Source: Folioceros fuciformis
Taxonomy: Eukaryota; Anthocerotophyta; Anthocerotopsida; Anthocerotales
Direction: 5' to 3'
NCBI GenBank assembly: GCA_049999805.1
Contig: JBNGIO010005679.1
Coordinates: 1-64,000 of the forward strand
Length of the DNA stretch: 64,000 nt
Under the pieces are notes generated by a model that was not told where the DNA came from, searched no databases, and was given only the letters and a program-made list of their open reading frames with translations. Shown here in pieces: positions 1-12,900 of this stretch. The first letter of the stretch is position 1; each line of letters opens with the position of its first letter. The translations under genes were made by a program, and so were the position numbers.

Positions 1-2310
1 TGGCTAAATTGGACGGCAATGGTGTATGGGGGGGAGGACCTAATGCCTATCAAATCTTTGCTTTGGTGGACTTGGGAACAACTTTTGATTGTAATAGAAG
101 ATATAAGGGTATCAGCACTGCGCAAGTTTAAGTGTAAGGATTGGAGGCTTGCTGGTTTCCTTTCTCTAAGAAAAAAGGTGTTATGGAACCACTCTTTGCT
201 CATGGAAAGGTGATTATAGTGACTGGTTCTATTATTAGAATAGGCGGCTTAGAAACGAAGGAGAGAGGGAGGCCCTCCTCACCTTAGAGATATATATTTT
301 TGTATATCTGTATTTTTGTATATGTATTTAGAGATATGTATATCTTTGTAAACAAGGTAAGTTGTCATAATCAAATTTTTTTCCACAGAAAAACAAAGAA
401 AAGTGAAAAGATGCTCTCTTGTCACTTAGGCCTCTAACAAATGAATAGCCAACTCTCTAGTCACTTGGACCACTATATCTTGATATTACAAACTTATTTA
501 GAGGCATTTTAGTAAGCATAGTACAAATTTTGGGAGACATGTTCGTGCCATTACCTGGTGAGAAGCAAACCAAAACCATTACTCCAAACAAGCCCCCACA
601 TCTTAGATATGTTCACCACACCTATGAATCTCATTTGATTGCTATAGACTCTGTGTGATGAGTACAATATGCACTTGGCTCTTTGTGCTCTTTTTGATGA
701 GTCCAATATGCACTTGGCTCTTTGTGCTGCTGGAGAACAAGTGCTATAAATGATGTCACCTAGGTCATTGCAGGTCCTCTTCATGTACTACACATGGTGA
801 TGTCTTGTAAGACAACATTAGATATGATGATGTCTTGGGATATATGTTTTGTATTTGCAAGGGCTCTCTCTCTCGTAGATGAGTCCCAAGTGCACTTGCC
901 AATTCCTTGGTGCCTTGGTGCTGTGGTGGCTCATGCATTGTTATATCTACATGTAACACACTCTTAGAGAGAAATATTGTACGTATTACTTGATTCAAAA
1001 GCTTAAAATTAATTATGTTCATAAAATTAAAATATTCTACAGATTGATTCAAAGTTAAAAGAAAAATCATTAAGCACTCCAACTGACATGGCCGGATCGC
1101 CGAGTGCGGGACTTCCGTGTACAGTAATGACACTCTAAAAACGTTAAGCCTATTTTGCGATACGTGTGTCTGGTAGTAGTAGTCTGGTACAGTTGAACGG
1201 GCATGTCACAGTACATATTGTACATATGTACATGTACATATACAGCATGTATGTATGTATTTAGAATATGTCGTGTCCTTTCCCCGTGGAGGATTCCCTT
1301 CCCTGCGATATTCGCGGCACGATGTAGAATTTTGTCCGTAGGGTTTCCTTGAATGCCGTGGAGGTGAAAATGAGGCGTCATTTGAATGTGGCGTCTGATC
1401 TCTTCCCGCGCGTGGATGCTAACGCTGAGCTTTAGTGTGGTCGAGTCTCCTCCCAAGTGAATGAAGGTGAGAGTATGTCATACCTAGTTCTGGTGTGATA
1501 TGCCAAGCTCATAGCCAGGCTACAAGGGCCTTGCACTGGGAGAGGAAATGGTATTGCAGCCAAGCGCACAGCTAGTCTACGCGGGTCGTCCACCAGGAGA
1601 GGAGACGGGACTGTGGAATTGGCGTGCAAGAGAGGGAAGGCGAAGCTAATGAATGGTTCAGCCGAAGTTGTTCATTGTCTGTAAGGATGAGAGGAAATGG
1701 GTAGGGGGATAACGTTGTTAAACAATAAACAATGGCAGGCGAGTAGAGCGAGAAAGATGGCAGGACATGCGACGACCCACGACCCGATAAAGGCACACGC
1801 GGTGGTGAGCTGGCCCGCTTGATCTCGAGAACTGCTTCGCTGAACCGTGTCTCAGACAATGTGCAAACCACAGGGCGGGCGCGGTGAGTGATGAGGATTG
1901 TGCGCTGAGACCACGAAGGCACGCTCAAGGACACCTTACTGCGGCTGCAATTCGACTGGAAGCTCAGGGGCTGGCCGGAGTCGTCGAGGTGGAAATTGTA
2001 CAGCATGTATCTGTGGCATGTCGATTGACTGCTTGTGCATCGTTGCATAGAGCCTACTAGCATAGGGCAATTATGCTGGGTTCCTGCCTGGTGCGCGTTG
2101 TGCCGCTGCCCATTGGCACTTGTCATTTGCGGCTTGGGCAAGAGTGGTTTTTCCTGGATATTTACACGATCGGAAACAGGTAGCACACCAGAGTGTCGAC
2201 GGCTTGGAAAGAAGGCTGCCTCGCAAGCTTGCTGCCAGCCTCCTCACCCACGCCCTGCCTTGTCCTTCTCATGACAGGTGGGATTTGGAAGTTCGACCTC
2301 GGGTAAAGAG
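1..2310. other. Intergenic, no supported gene
   Basis: No open frame here has splice structure or family resemblance that I can support. The left half is AT-rich and the right half, from about 1270, is of mixed composition. Visible structure is limited to a direct repeat of about 39 bp, twice at 657-730, and a TGTA/TACA-rich microsatellite-like stretch at about 1207-1262. The last few hundred bases probably hold the promoter of the membrane-protein gene that starts at 2311. Confidence 0.5.
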
Positions 2311-3017
2311 ATGGCAGAAAAGCGTGGTGCCAATGATGAGGCCACCAGGTTAGATCCTCTCTCCCGTCAAGGCGATCTCAGCACTGCTTCTTTCGCTCTC
2401 ATGATATCAGCGCATGGATTGAGCCAAATGCAACCTTCGGATTGTGGCACAGGAACTTCCATGGTGCCCTCCCTACTGCTCTGCTGAAGAAGGGCTTGAC
2501 CGCTGTCCATGTCACCACGCTGGACGAGGTGGTGAGTGTAAACTCCTTCTTCACAGTGGCAGTCTTCATTGGGCTCTCCCTCGTGGTCCCCAACACAAGC
2601 ACACTACTAGCACCTCCGCCTCAGGACCCAGCATGCTATCCTGGCTCTCACGTCATCAAGCAGCTGCTCGTTTTTATGGTGGTATCCTTCAGCTGCTTCC
2701 AGTTTTCCAGCCTGGTGGCCCACGGCATGAAGCTTGCCATCGTTTTGAAAAATGGGGACAACAAGGAGGAGCCTCACTTCGGAGAAGTGAGCTACAAGGT
2801 GCTGAGGATCGGCATGGGCTTTTCTGCCATAGGCTCTGTATCGGGAACCGTTTTCCTCATGCTGGCCTTGCTCAACATCATCCAGTTGCGGTTTGGGAAG
2901 TTGGGTTGTGAATCCGAGAGCTGGGCGAGAACAGCTGCGATTCCCCTACTGGTGCTGGTACCTACTGGCGTCTTTATTTTCCTGTCTGCTGTGTTACACG
3001 GCCTCTTTTTCCATTGA
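2311..3017 (+). CDS. MEE60-like four-helix membrane protein
   Basis: Two exons: 2311-2348 and 2453-3017. The donor AG|GTTAGA and acceptor GGCACAG|G join in phase to give 200 aa. The first 13 residues are hydrophilic (MAEKRGANDEATR). The second exon has four hydrophobic segments at about residues 44-58, 82-103, 130-155 and 174-198. I recognise the pattern TLDEVVSVNSFFTVAVF, then CFQFSSLVAHGMKLAI, then KVLRIGMGFSAIGS as that of the small plant membrane family containing Arabidopsis MEE60 (maternal effect embryo arrest 60). This comes from memory, not a search. No biochemical activity is established for the family. Membrane location is inferred. The ATG at 2311 is chosen because it gives a splice-compatible N-terminus. 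An in-frame start inside exon 2 would lack an ATG close to the conserved part. Confidence 0.75.
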
Positions 3018-4210
3018 TGCTGATTCCGTAGTTGTCGGCTCTTTCCCCGATTGTACTCTATGACACGCTGTACCTGTAACCTTCAAGCGTGAAGGAACGA
3101 CTTTGTAAAGTAATGCGCAGAGAGTCTGTGGGATGAGTCCGCAGGAAATTTCTTCGACAATTTCGCAGGAAACCTTAGGTGCAAACTTTTACGATGAACT
3201 CCTTGTAGAAAGCGATTGCAGGAGTTTTGTAGCACCCATTTACGAAGGACGGCAAAACATTACAGAAGGAATTGTGTTACAAGATTATAGTAGACATGTA
3301 CAATAGGGCGTGTCCAGAGTAGAAAGACCACCACAGAGGAACATATATCAGAGATACATACAACAGCTCAAGGCCCGAGCTAGCTAGCTAACTAAGCCAG
3401 CTACCTGGCAACCGACTGCTCCAAAGACGACTTGTGCAGAGTAAGAGATGCTGCGCTAAACCCATACTGGATGGGATAAGGATCAGAGGTTTAATGCGCG
3501 AAGGTTAAGCTTAGTTCATCATAGAAAATGATTCCCATTTTCATAAATGAGAGTGAATTTCTTCTACGGTTGATTGTCTAGCACCAGTTTCAAGGGTTGG
3601 CCATAAGACTAAAGGACAAAACGAAAAAAGTCAACTTTACAGGCAACGTCACAGCTTAATGATAACCTTAATCGTTGCTCCTCCTTTCTGCTCCTGGACG
3701 TGGATTCTCTCACCAACTGAACCCAACCTCCAAACCTAGGATCCTCCTCCGCGAGAAAACTGATAACACCTGTGCACCCAAACTTCAGACCTCTTTCTAT
3801 GCCATATCAACAGAAACTGCGAGTAACATAACCCTAGAAACTTTCAGAGAAAAGACTAGCAAAGAAACTGAGGCTACTTCTACCGCTCCCATAACTTGAT
3901 CAACGATACTAAGAGGAAAAAGATCTGACTGCGTGAGGAGCAATAATTGCCCCTGGGCCACCCAGGCAAGGCCACCCCAAGCAACAGCAGCAGAACTTTC
4001 AAAANNNNNNNNNNNNNNNNNNNNNNNNNNNNNNNNNNNNNNNNNNNNNNNNNNNNNNNNNNNNNNNNNNNNNNNNNNNNNNNNNNNNNNNNNNNNNNNN
4101 NNNNGGTCCTAAGTAGAACCTACCTAAATTGGATCCTTGAGGAAAATGTAATCACTCCATTCTTCACCCAAGATACTGATCAAATGTATGCTGAGAAGAA
4201 AGTTGGCAAT
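3018..4210. other. Intergenic with a 100-N assembly gap
   Basis: This is the space between the 3' ends of two convergent genes. I see no coding region. Bases 4005-4104 are N, a round-number placeholder gap whose true size is unknown. The flanks do not overlap each other. Both 3' UTRs should lie here. Confidence 0.6.
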
Positions 4211-6033
4211 CTACCATGGGCCCGAACGAGTTCGCCTCAGAGCCAGAGCCCTAGATTGTGGTGCAGTCTGTTGAGCATGAGCGACCATCGCTTCAATTAT
4301 CTGCTTCAAATCAACCCGTCAGCTCAGAGACCTCACACAAGCTCAGGAACTGCCACCTATAGCGACTCGAAACACACCTGCTTCTTCTTCAGTTCTTCCT
4401 CCTGCTACCAACCGTGGAAAAAGGGAAATCAGGACAAGCATCACGAGAAGTAGACGATCCTATACAGCGAAAAGATGATGGCGTAGCATACCTGTAGTTT
4501 CCTCAGCCTCAAGTTCTCCTCTTTCAGCTGTGTAACCTCAGCTTCCAACTCGACAGTGTACGCCTGGAGTCAATTTACAAACTCATCAGAATCCTGAATG
4601 GGACCAATCTGTTTGAGACTGCTATTCTATGGCTTAGCTGCTAGGTGACGGCTAAGCCTACCATAAGATGTCGTGAACAACATCTCCACCAATCCGAAAA
4701 CAGGGCAGCAAACAGGAGCTCTGCCACAACATCAAGGCTCGACAGCACAAAGAAGGGATGTGTAGTGGCACACATTAGTCCATATAGCCTGTGTAGTCAG
4801 CACTCTAAACGCTAGAATAGAGGGTTGCTGATAATCGACCTGCTTGCGAGCCCGTGATCGAGCAGCAGACTCCCGGTTCTTGATCATGCGACGTTGGCGC
4901 CGCTCCACAACCTTTTCTACTGGCCCATCTGGAACCCTCTTCCTTCCCCTGAAGCCGTCTAACCCGTAGCCGCCACCTATTGGAGAAAGGCTCAATCCAT
5001 TCCCACCATTGCCCATGCCATCAGAGATGGGGCTGGTGGGAGACGCCGGGGCGAGCGCCAAGGTGCTTATTCCGGGTCCTCCACCAAGTCCTATACCCAG
5101 CCCTCCTGCCATGCTGTTGGCCAGACCACCTCCTAACGGACCAAGAGCTACCGGACCGCCGTTGCCCATCCTCTTGGCAGCATTGACATAAGCGGCAGCC
5201 TCCGCTTGCTGCTGCGCAAGAAGCACTTGCTGCTGCTGGGTTCGGTATTGATCACTCAACCACTGCACCTGCTGCTGCTGCTGCTGTTTGAAAGCATCTA
5301 CCTGCATGGCGTCAATGGCATTTGCCTGCGACAGAGTGAGGGCGGGATGAATCCCAGCCCCTACGTCCCGTTCTGACCCAGCGGTGCCTTCCCTGTCTAC
5401 GAAGCCTGCCGCTAAGTCAACACTGTCTCCCACATTGTCACCTCCTACAGGGGGACCAGGTGGGAAGCCAGCAGAGACAGGGGCCATAGGATTGCCTAAA
5501 GAATCTATATCATCTCGAGGTATACCAGCTTTCACCAGAAAATCCTCCAACGTCATCTCTCCCAATGTTGCGGTCCTTGCCTGCTGGGCGGTGGTGACGG
5601 TGCTGGCTGCATCGTTCGAAGCGTGGATGTCCCGCCACACCTCATCCACAGTCTTCCTGCTCAAAGTCCGAGGCAGAGAAATGGACGCCTGCCTCTGCAA
5701 GCCAGGCTGCCTGTTGAGCCCGTGTGTATCAGATGGTGACTGCTCATCCTCCACGCCCGAGGAAGCATTGTTCATGGCCGCCGCCATGGCTTGCTGCTCC
5801 TCAACCGTCCAGATGTTCCTCATAAATTCGTCCATGTTCATGGACCCAAAGTTCTTCATCTCAGGCATGGAGTTCTGGAACTCGTCCAGCGTGAGAGAGT
5901 AGATGGAACTCTGCCTCGCTAAGGTGGGGAACCCGTTGCTGAGTCCCCTCCCCAAGCTCGGGAAGGAGGCATTTAGGAGGGGGGCGTTCGAAGACATGGA
6001 GGCAGACTGCGCCGGCTGAGCCTGAGACCCCAT
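4211..6033 (-). CDS. AREB: ABI5/AREB/ABF group A bZIP transcription factor
   Basis: Four exons on the minus strand: 6033-4840, 4563-4492, 4401-4378 (24 nt) and 4300-4211. All joins are in phase 0, giving 459 aa. The N-terminal half has the conserved group A blocks, with RQSSIYSLTLDEFQN near residue 40, MDEFMRNIWTVEE near 67, and LQRQASISLPRTLS followed by TVDEVW near 112-133. Each RQxS is a likely SnRK2 phosphorylation site by family knowledge. A Q-rich middle precedes the basic region at about 374-398, which carries the invariant N-x7-R (N386, R394). The leucine zipper lies in exons 2-3. The protein ends LRRTRSGPW, matching the LRRTLTGPW end of ABF proteins. The family binds ABRE (ACGTG) sites in ABA and dehydration responses. 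ACGTG cores at 6639 and 7351 upstream could allow autoregulation, which is inference. Confidence 0.95.
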
Positions 6034-6435
6034 AAATCACCCAAAAAATGCAACGAAGATGCTGTAACACCGGCACCACCAGGTCTCTTCCTGTTGTTAG
6101 GACCTCAAGGATGACTGGAGCGAGTTGATACCCGTCTCTTCCCAGCAAGAAGAAGCGGCCATGTCCAAGATACGTCACCGATCTTGCAGTAACCACTCCA
6201 TACATCTAGAGCTTACCACAACTAACGCCAACCCGGTTACCAGAGCTGCTACCCACTTCATGCCCAACTGTTCCCTCCAAACAGTTGCTCGTCTACCCCT
6301 CCCAACGATCTCCCAGCTGCACGCCAACAAGAGCAGAACTTTCGATTGGTGACCCAGATCCGGGTTTGCGTCACACCTTGGCTCCCCTTACTAGACACAA
6401 GAAACACAGCCGGAGCACTCCACCTGCTTTGCCTG

Positions 6436-6506
6436 GCTTAGCCTAGCCTAGCCTAAAGTAGCCTAGCCTAGCCTAGCCTAGCCTGCACTCCACTCCACTC
6501 CACTCT
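6436..6506. repeat. GCCTA and CCACT pentamer microsatellites
   Basis: Nine or so near-perfect CCTAG pentamers are followed directly by ACTCC pentamers. They lie about 400 bp upstream of the bZIP start codon, probably within its promoter or 5' UTR. Confidence 0.8.
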
Positions 6507-7819
6507 GCCAGCAAAGGAACAAGCTTGTCAGCTCCTAATAAATGAGACTGTCTTTTCCTGGCACAGAAGCTCTCGAAGAGGGCCCGAAGAGGTTAGGACA
6601 GCCACGGCCTCGGTGGGCACCCTAGTATCGCCGCACAAACGTGACGCGCCGATGTCGAATTCGACAACAGATGCAAGAAGCGAAGGAAAGGAAGAGAACC
6701 GGTGGAAGACAGGTCAGGGACAAGCGGAAGCCTGGGGAGGGTAATGCACGGGGACGGGAACCCGACCCTCCCCCGCTCAGTCTGGCTCCGGGGTGAGGAA
6801 AAGGGAGAAGAGGGAGAGGGGAATAGCAGGAGGGGGGAGAGAGGGCGCCGTGGCTGAAGCTGCACTGCACTAACTAACAATGGGAAGGGGAGGATATGGC
6901 GGAAGGAGAAGGCAACACCGAAGTGACAAGAAGAAGAAAGCTCGCAGAAGAGCAGAAGCAGGCAGGCAGTAGAGACTGGGACTGCGTGAGGAAGGCTTCC
7001 GGAGAAGACAGGAGTTGCAGAGCTGTCTCGCTTCTACGGCGGCCTCGTGTCTAGCTAGGCTAGCCGCCTCGAGTTTCGCCGGCGTAAAGATTCGCCAGCA
7101 GCGTTACGCCCTTGGTCAAACCGCAGTTAAAGAAACGGTGCGGAAAGGAACGTTGTAGACGGCTGCGACGCGTGGAGGCTAACGGGGGCAGTGGTCGACG
7201 CGTGGCCGGCCGTGACACACGAGAGATGCTTGCGTGACGGGCGAAACCGGCCAAACCCCCCCGTCTTTGGCCGCGCACGCACGCCCGGCGCAAAGAGCTC
7301 TCCGCTCTCTGCTTTCCCTACCTGCTCTCCAGATACCCTAACGGAACGGGACGTGAGTGTTTGGGCGACAAATGGAGGACAGCGGCTGGGGCTGGGGCTG
7401 GGCCTGGGGCTCCTGTCGAGAGGCACACTTGGTCACAATCGCTTCGCTTCTCATCTCCCGCTCATTTTGACTTAGGACACCCTGTTTGGTGCAGCACAAA
7501 TGGCTTTGTTCCGAACACGACTGCTGGCCCTAACCCGACTCCCAACTCCCGACTACCAACTCCCAACTCCCAGCTCCCGCCCGTTTGCATTACAAGGACT
7601 CCCGCACCCCCGAGTCTTCTACCAGCCTACTATCATGGGACACCCCAGTGCGAGATGAGCAGGAGCTAGAGCAAGGGCACGACCTCCTCTCCTCCTTGCG
7701 CTTGCCCTTGCCCTTGCCCTTATTGCACCGCTTTTGTTGCTGTTGCACCTGACAATGCAACAACCACTCAAATTCCACTGTACGATACTATTTTCTACTC
7801 TGTGCAGCGTGCTGTGTGC

Positions 7820-7882
7820 CCATCCCCTGACCCGACCTGCCCTGCCCTGACCTGACCTGACCTGACCTGATCTGACCTGACG
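7820..7882. repeat. CCTGA pentamer microsatellite
   Basis: This is a run of CCTGA units with a few substitutions, in the gene-free stretch between the bZIP and kinase genes. Confidence 0.75.
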
Positions 7883-9956
7883 GTTCGCTATTCCTGCACT
7901 CACAGCGTGCCAGAAACACGGTGAAAAGTGGCCATTTGAGATGGCCGTGGTGCCCAAACCCCCGTTCTCCGCATGGGCTTTCAAATTCAACGGCCCATGG
8001 TTTCGTATGCAGGCCTCGCTTCGCATTCGACTGAACTTCAATAATGCAATGGAATGGCACTTGGAACCTCCAAATCCTCCTGACACGACAAAACAAAACA
8101 GAGCCTTGTCACAGCCAACATGTAGTTACAATATGTGCCGTCTGGTCTGTTGTGAGCTCTGCCATACAAGGGTTTTAGTATGATCATAGCATTGGATCAA
8201 CACGATTTTAGGTCTGGGGTTTCAGGAAAAGGTGTTTCAGCAACAGGTAGTGTGGGAGACCACGTCTCTTGTACATGCCATTGTGATGGATAACGAGCTC
8301 ATGGTCGAAAGCCCACGGAACATGAGTCCCTTAACACATCACGTATCCCTTTCAGTATGTATAACCATATCGATTCTCGACTCCTATAGACCAGTTAGAC
8401 AGAGGAACGCTAATACTGTACTGAATACTGTGCAGTATGTACAACTTAGCCAGAAAGAAAGTTTCCGTCAGATGCCGGGGGCTAGGTCGTCCTCAGTTTA
8501 CGGTAGATAAGACATCTCCATCTTCTTTTCAATAAACCATGCAAGTCTTCTTAGCCAAAAAATCCTGTGGCATACCCAACCTCACTCCTATGGATGACCA
8601 TAATAAGGCGACGGGGGAGACTCCGGACGGTTCATCGACATTGAACTGAGAACTTCCTTTCTTCCTACCTTGGCCCTACGCAACGTACAAATCGCCTCTT
8701 CCGCAAGCATCTCAGGGTGTCGCTCGTATGCACATGCTGTGGTTAGTAACTTCAAACAACCTCCGTACTTTTTCTCAAAAGCCTCCTTTTCTGGCGGGAG
8801 CTCCTCTCCGTTTTAGGCACATACGTGTGAAATAAGAGACGGACCCAGCCGCGGCCTGACGACACCGAGCAGGCCGCAGGCATCACGCGCTGAACATGGG
8901 GCTGCATGGGGTTTCAAGAAGCGCGACGAATCCCTCCTTCCCTGGTGGCCCTGATACCTAGTTTGAAAGACACCAGATAAATCCGAGAGAATTTTTTCGT
9001 CATCAAAATCATCACCAGGCAATACAATACGACAAAGCGAAGGAGGTTCTTTCTGGACCAATGTGGGCATCTGCCAAGACACACCAGTAGATGCGCGACA
9101 CAGATGTCCATAGAAGCCCGCACCAGAAATAGGTGAAGACCATCTGACAGTGCAGGACCTTTGAGTTCAGGTTGGAACACTTGGCTCCTTGCTTCCAGCG
9201 CCCAGCATGAGCCGCACTGCACATTGCATGTCATATTAGGGCTCAATCTCCTTCACTGACTCCTCACATGGCCGTACTAGATACTACCTTACCAGGAGTT
9301 TGGCCATATCATGTGCATGCCGGCCACCACACCAGGTGTCTTCGTCAACCGCTATGCAAAATGGTTTGGATTCGCTTCAGCCTTTTCCAGGGTAGCCCCA
9401 GGCATGGACCAGGGGAGTCATTCAACGAAAAGGACAACGGTGGACAAGCACACGCCTCACATAGCGAAAGAGCCCAAAAAGCAAGCGACCCAAGAAACGC
9501 TTACTTCCAACTTTTCGTTTGCCGTGACACAACGCAATTTGCTTCTATAATGTCTTTCAATCTGCAACAAGAGAAAGATTAGGTAGATGGCAACACTTCA
9601 GCAAACTTCTTGCAACTTAGAGCTGCCACAAACAACACGAATGAGTACCTAGTTGCGTCATTGCTCCCGGGAAAACATGTCAAGCGCTAAGCTGAATCCT
9701 CTTAACGCGTCCTCACATTGCCGATACACTTAGGCCAAAAGTATATCTGGAAGGTGTTGGTAACTACGCCTAGCACTCTTACAACGTACCAAGTCACCCT
9801 TTCCCTCAACAAGGTCTCGACAAATCCTGCACACTCGGTTCTACTCTCTTCCTTGAAGGAAGCGCTGCATTGTCAGCTGCACCCAGCTCGAGGCACTACA
9901 TCCTACACTGACTATGGTACAACACAGGTGTTCGGCAACAGCGCTGCCAGTCACGG

Positions 9957-12900
9957 TCATCGTGAAAGAAGTTGCAACTCCAATAGTGCAGCTGCTGCCG
10001 CGTCAGCCACCTGTGGAAGAGGAGAGCTTCTCAACCCGAGTAATGTGTTCTCAAGTGCAAGGGAGTCAGAATTCCTTGCTAATGGAGAGGATGACTGGTT
10101 GTTCGTCAAAGACAGTCGATGCTCTCGGCAAGCCACCGATACGGCGAACAAAAGTCGCCGCTGCAGGTAAGAGAGTACATTGTGACTATGACAGTTAGCA
10201 GAGACCTCCAAGGCTTGAGCTATCTGTGCCATGTTCGAAAGGACATAACCTTTTGCAGCCTTTGGTACTGTCCTCATAAGCAAAACCAAAGACTCGGAGG
10301 CTGTTTCCGCAATGCGAGGGTCATAGCTGCCAGAGAGCTCCACAAATATGCCTGCATACCGACCTAAATCCCACATATCTTGTATGTAAGAACCCTCTTC
10401 TACACCATTAGCTTCCGCTGCTCCTGCACCGTTGGCCGTAGAGCTGCTCTTTGCTTTGCCACCCTTGCCTGAGTTCCGAAGCAGAAGTACCCGACAAACG
10501 CACAAAACAGGTTCAAGAAAATCCTCCATACCTTTGGCATGGACGAAGTCCAGCAAAGCCCCAAGTCTCCCCACAATCCGAAGCTCAGAGAGCACTTTGG
10601 TCTCCACTTCCGGAGCGCATGCAAGGAACAGGCAAAGTCTCACATCATGAAGATTGATTCCCACCAGATCTTCGCGAAGAAAATCAAAGAACTGCGACAC
10701 CAACTTCAACTGTAGGATGTCGGAAATCTTGATGCACTTAGCATCCAAAAGCATGACAAGGAGCTTCTGTGCATACATCGGGATTGGATCCTCATCAGCC
10801 ACCAATGACGAATATATGGGCAAAAACTGTTGCTTGACGACAGACTCGATTTGCTCCTTCCTTCCTTCTTTATCTGCAAGCTCTGATTCGCTAAGATGCA
10901 CAGCTCCTGCAACAGATAAATCGTCCAGAAACAAGACTAAGCTGTCAAAGAAGATCTTCAGACAAAGGAATCGCATGTCTCCATCTGTATTCTTTCTGTA
11001 TAAGAAAGCCAGGCTTGGAAGGAACCGATTTATGAACAACTCTGGGTATGACAGAAGGAATGTCGACTGCTGTGATAGAACTTCCACTATCTGTAGCAAA
11101 GTCGATTGGAATTCGTCTTGACCCTGCACACGCTCAACCGTAAGAACACACAACTTCTTAACATTAGCTGCGGTAGAGGTGAACGTTTAACTAGGCAAAG
11201 CAACGTGAGAAATTGACACGAAGTGGGCAGTCGCACCTGAAATGTAGACGACTCAACGTATTTCATGTATCCCAGTAGTCTCTTGAGAAGTTGCTCATCC
11301 ACAACCCTATCCCTGAACGTGGCACTGTTGAACAGATGTAGTACAACTGGGAACAGCGGAATAGAGCTTCGTGCTGTGGACCTCGGAATAGGCGACCCAC
11401 CATGGGCAGTCCCCGAACCCGGTCTCTTTCCATTTGCTAGCGTCTGGACATCATTCGATATGCTCTCCAAAATACCAGGAATCACACCGACTATAGTTTG
11501 AACCAGAGCTTCTGCACATTGTTGAACATACTGATCTTTGTCCTTCATAAGCTTCTCAACGGCAGGCAGCAATTTGGCATTGCAAAGAGATGGAAGCCAC
11601 CTCCGATTAATCTTACAGAGAAGTGCAGCACATACAAACGCTTTCCCACGTAGAACCTCTGGACCTTGCTCAAGAATTCCGACAATACTGGGAATAAGAG
11701 CTCTCTCTTCCAGCAGTGCCAACAGATACTTTCCCATGTTCGGAATAACACTGCTCCCCACTAAAGCCATATTGAGCAGATTTATGTTCACTTGCTGTTC
11801 CCTCACTGTCCCCTTTGCCAGGCCAGAGACGAGGTCCTTGAAAGTCAGCTTTTCCAGCACAACTGGGATTGTTGAAGGAGTAAAGCGAACCAGCCGCACA
11901 ATACATGAACCTGCTGTTGCACGCAGGGTGTCTTGCTTTCCTGCAGCTTTGTATATGTGACACAGGTTCTCCAACACTTGGTGATTGGTGAAACGAGATG
12001 CCCAATCTCCTCCCTGACTTGCAATATTCTCTATTGTCTTCAAGGCGTAGTGTTGAGTCAAATCATCCTCACCCTTCTGAAGAATGGATCCCACCAATGC
12101 AATAGTAGTACTAGGCACCTGCTTCAAAAAGCACCCCAGCATGAGAACAGAAACGCCGCAAGCAAAGATGACGTGGATTCTTTACCCTATTCCCTCAACA
12201 AAGTGGGCAACCAGAAAAAGGTAAAACCACCCACAGCAGCGTTAACTGACACCCTTACCTGCCAAGCAGAGGTTGTTCTTCCATCCTTGGATGGACTTTC
12301 CTGACCACCTGACCGAGGAGACCCATCATTCTGAGTTGCTATGTAGAAAAGAAGCTCCCCCAGGGTGGCCATGGCGCACCTGCGCACCTTATCCTGTTTA
12401 TCTCTAAGGGTATCTGTGAACACAGCTATTATCCCCGAACCTCCAAGTTCTTCTTCAATCAGAGTCGCATGGCGTATCAGAATCCCCATGACAGCGATTA
12501 GCTGCATCCGAAGGCCAGGTGGTTTCGTTACTCGTAACATTTTCACCAGCATAGGCATCAACGGTCCATTGATAAGGACGTTTGCAGCATCTATGTTGCA
12601 AGCAAGCGTCTCCAAATATTTCAGAGTGTTCAGCTTCTCGTTCAATACTGTGTTGCCATGAATACTGGACATGATCCGGCTCAGGAAGGACTCAATCTGT
12701 TCTTGAGGCAACTTCACAAACTCTGCACATGCAAGAGGGTCAACCGGAAGAAGTCTTGGGTCGAACGTGGCATCTTGAGCCTTTTCGGACCTCTTGCTTG
12801 TCATTATTGGACGAACGGCAAGGTCAGACGGGTGCCACAGACAGTGAGCAAGCGGAAGAGCCGGTTTATCCACTGCCGGGGTTGCTCGAGGCATGGGAGT

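Larger units (their letters stand above)
6034..9956. other. bZIP upstream region and gene-free spacer
   Basis: This is the leader and promoter of the minus-strand bZIP gene, then the 3' flank of the kinase gene. It contains a CCTAG-type microsatellite at about 6436-6482, CACTC repeats at about 6486-6506, and TGACC/TGACCTGA repeats at about 7835-7882. Open frames here are short and overlap on both strands, with no recognisable domain. I support no gene in it. Confidence 0.5.

Noticed and set aside
7590-8096. Several overlapping minus-strand frames
   Set aside because: They read through the CCTGA microsatellite and low-complexity sequence and show no family features.
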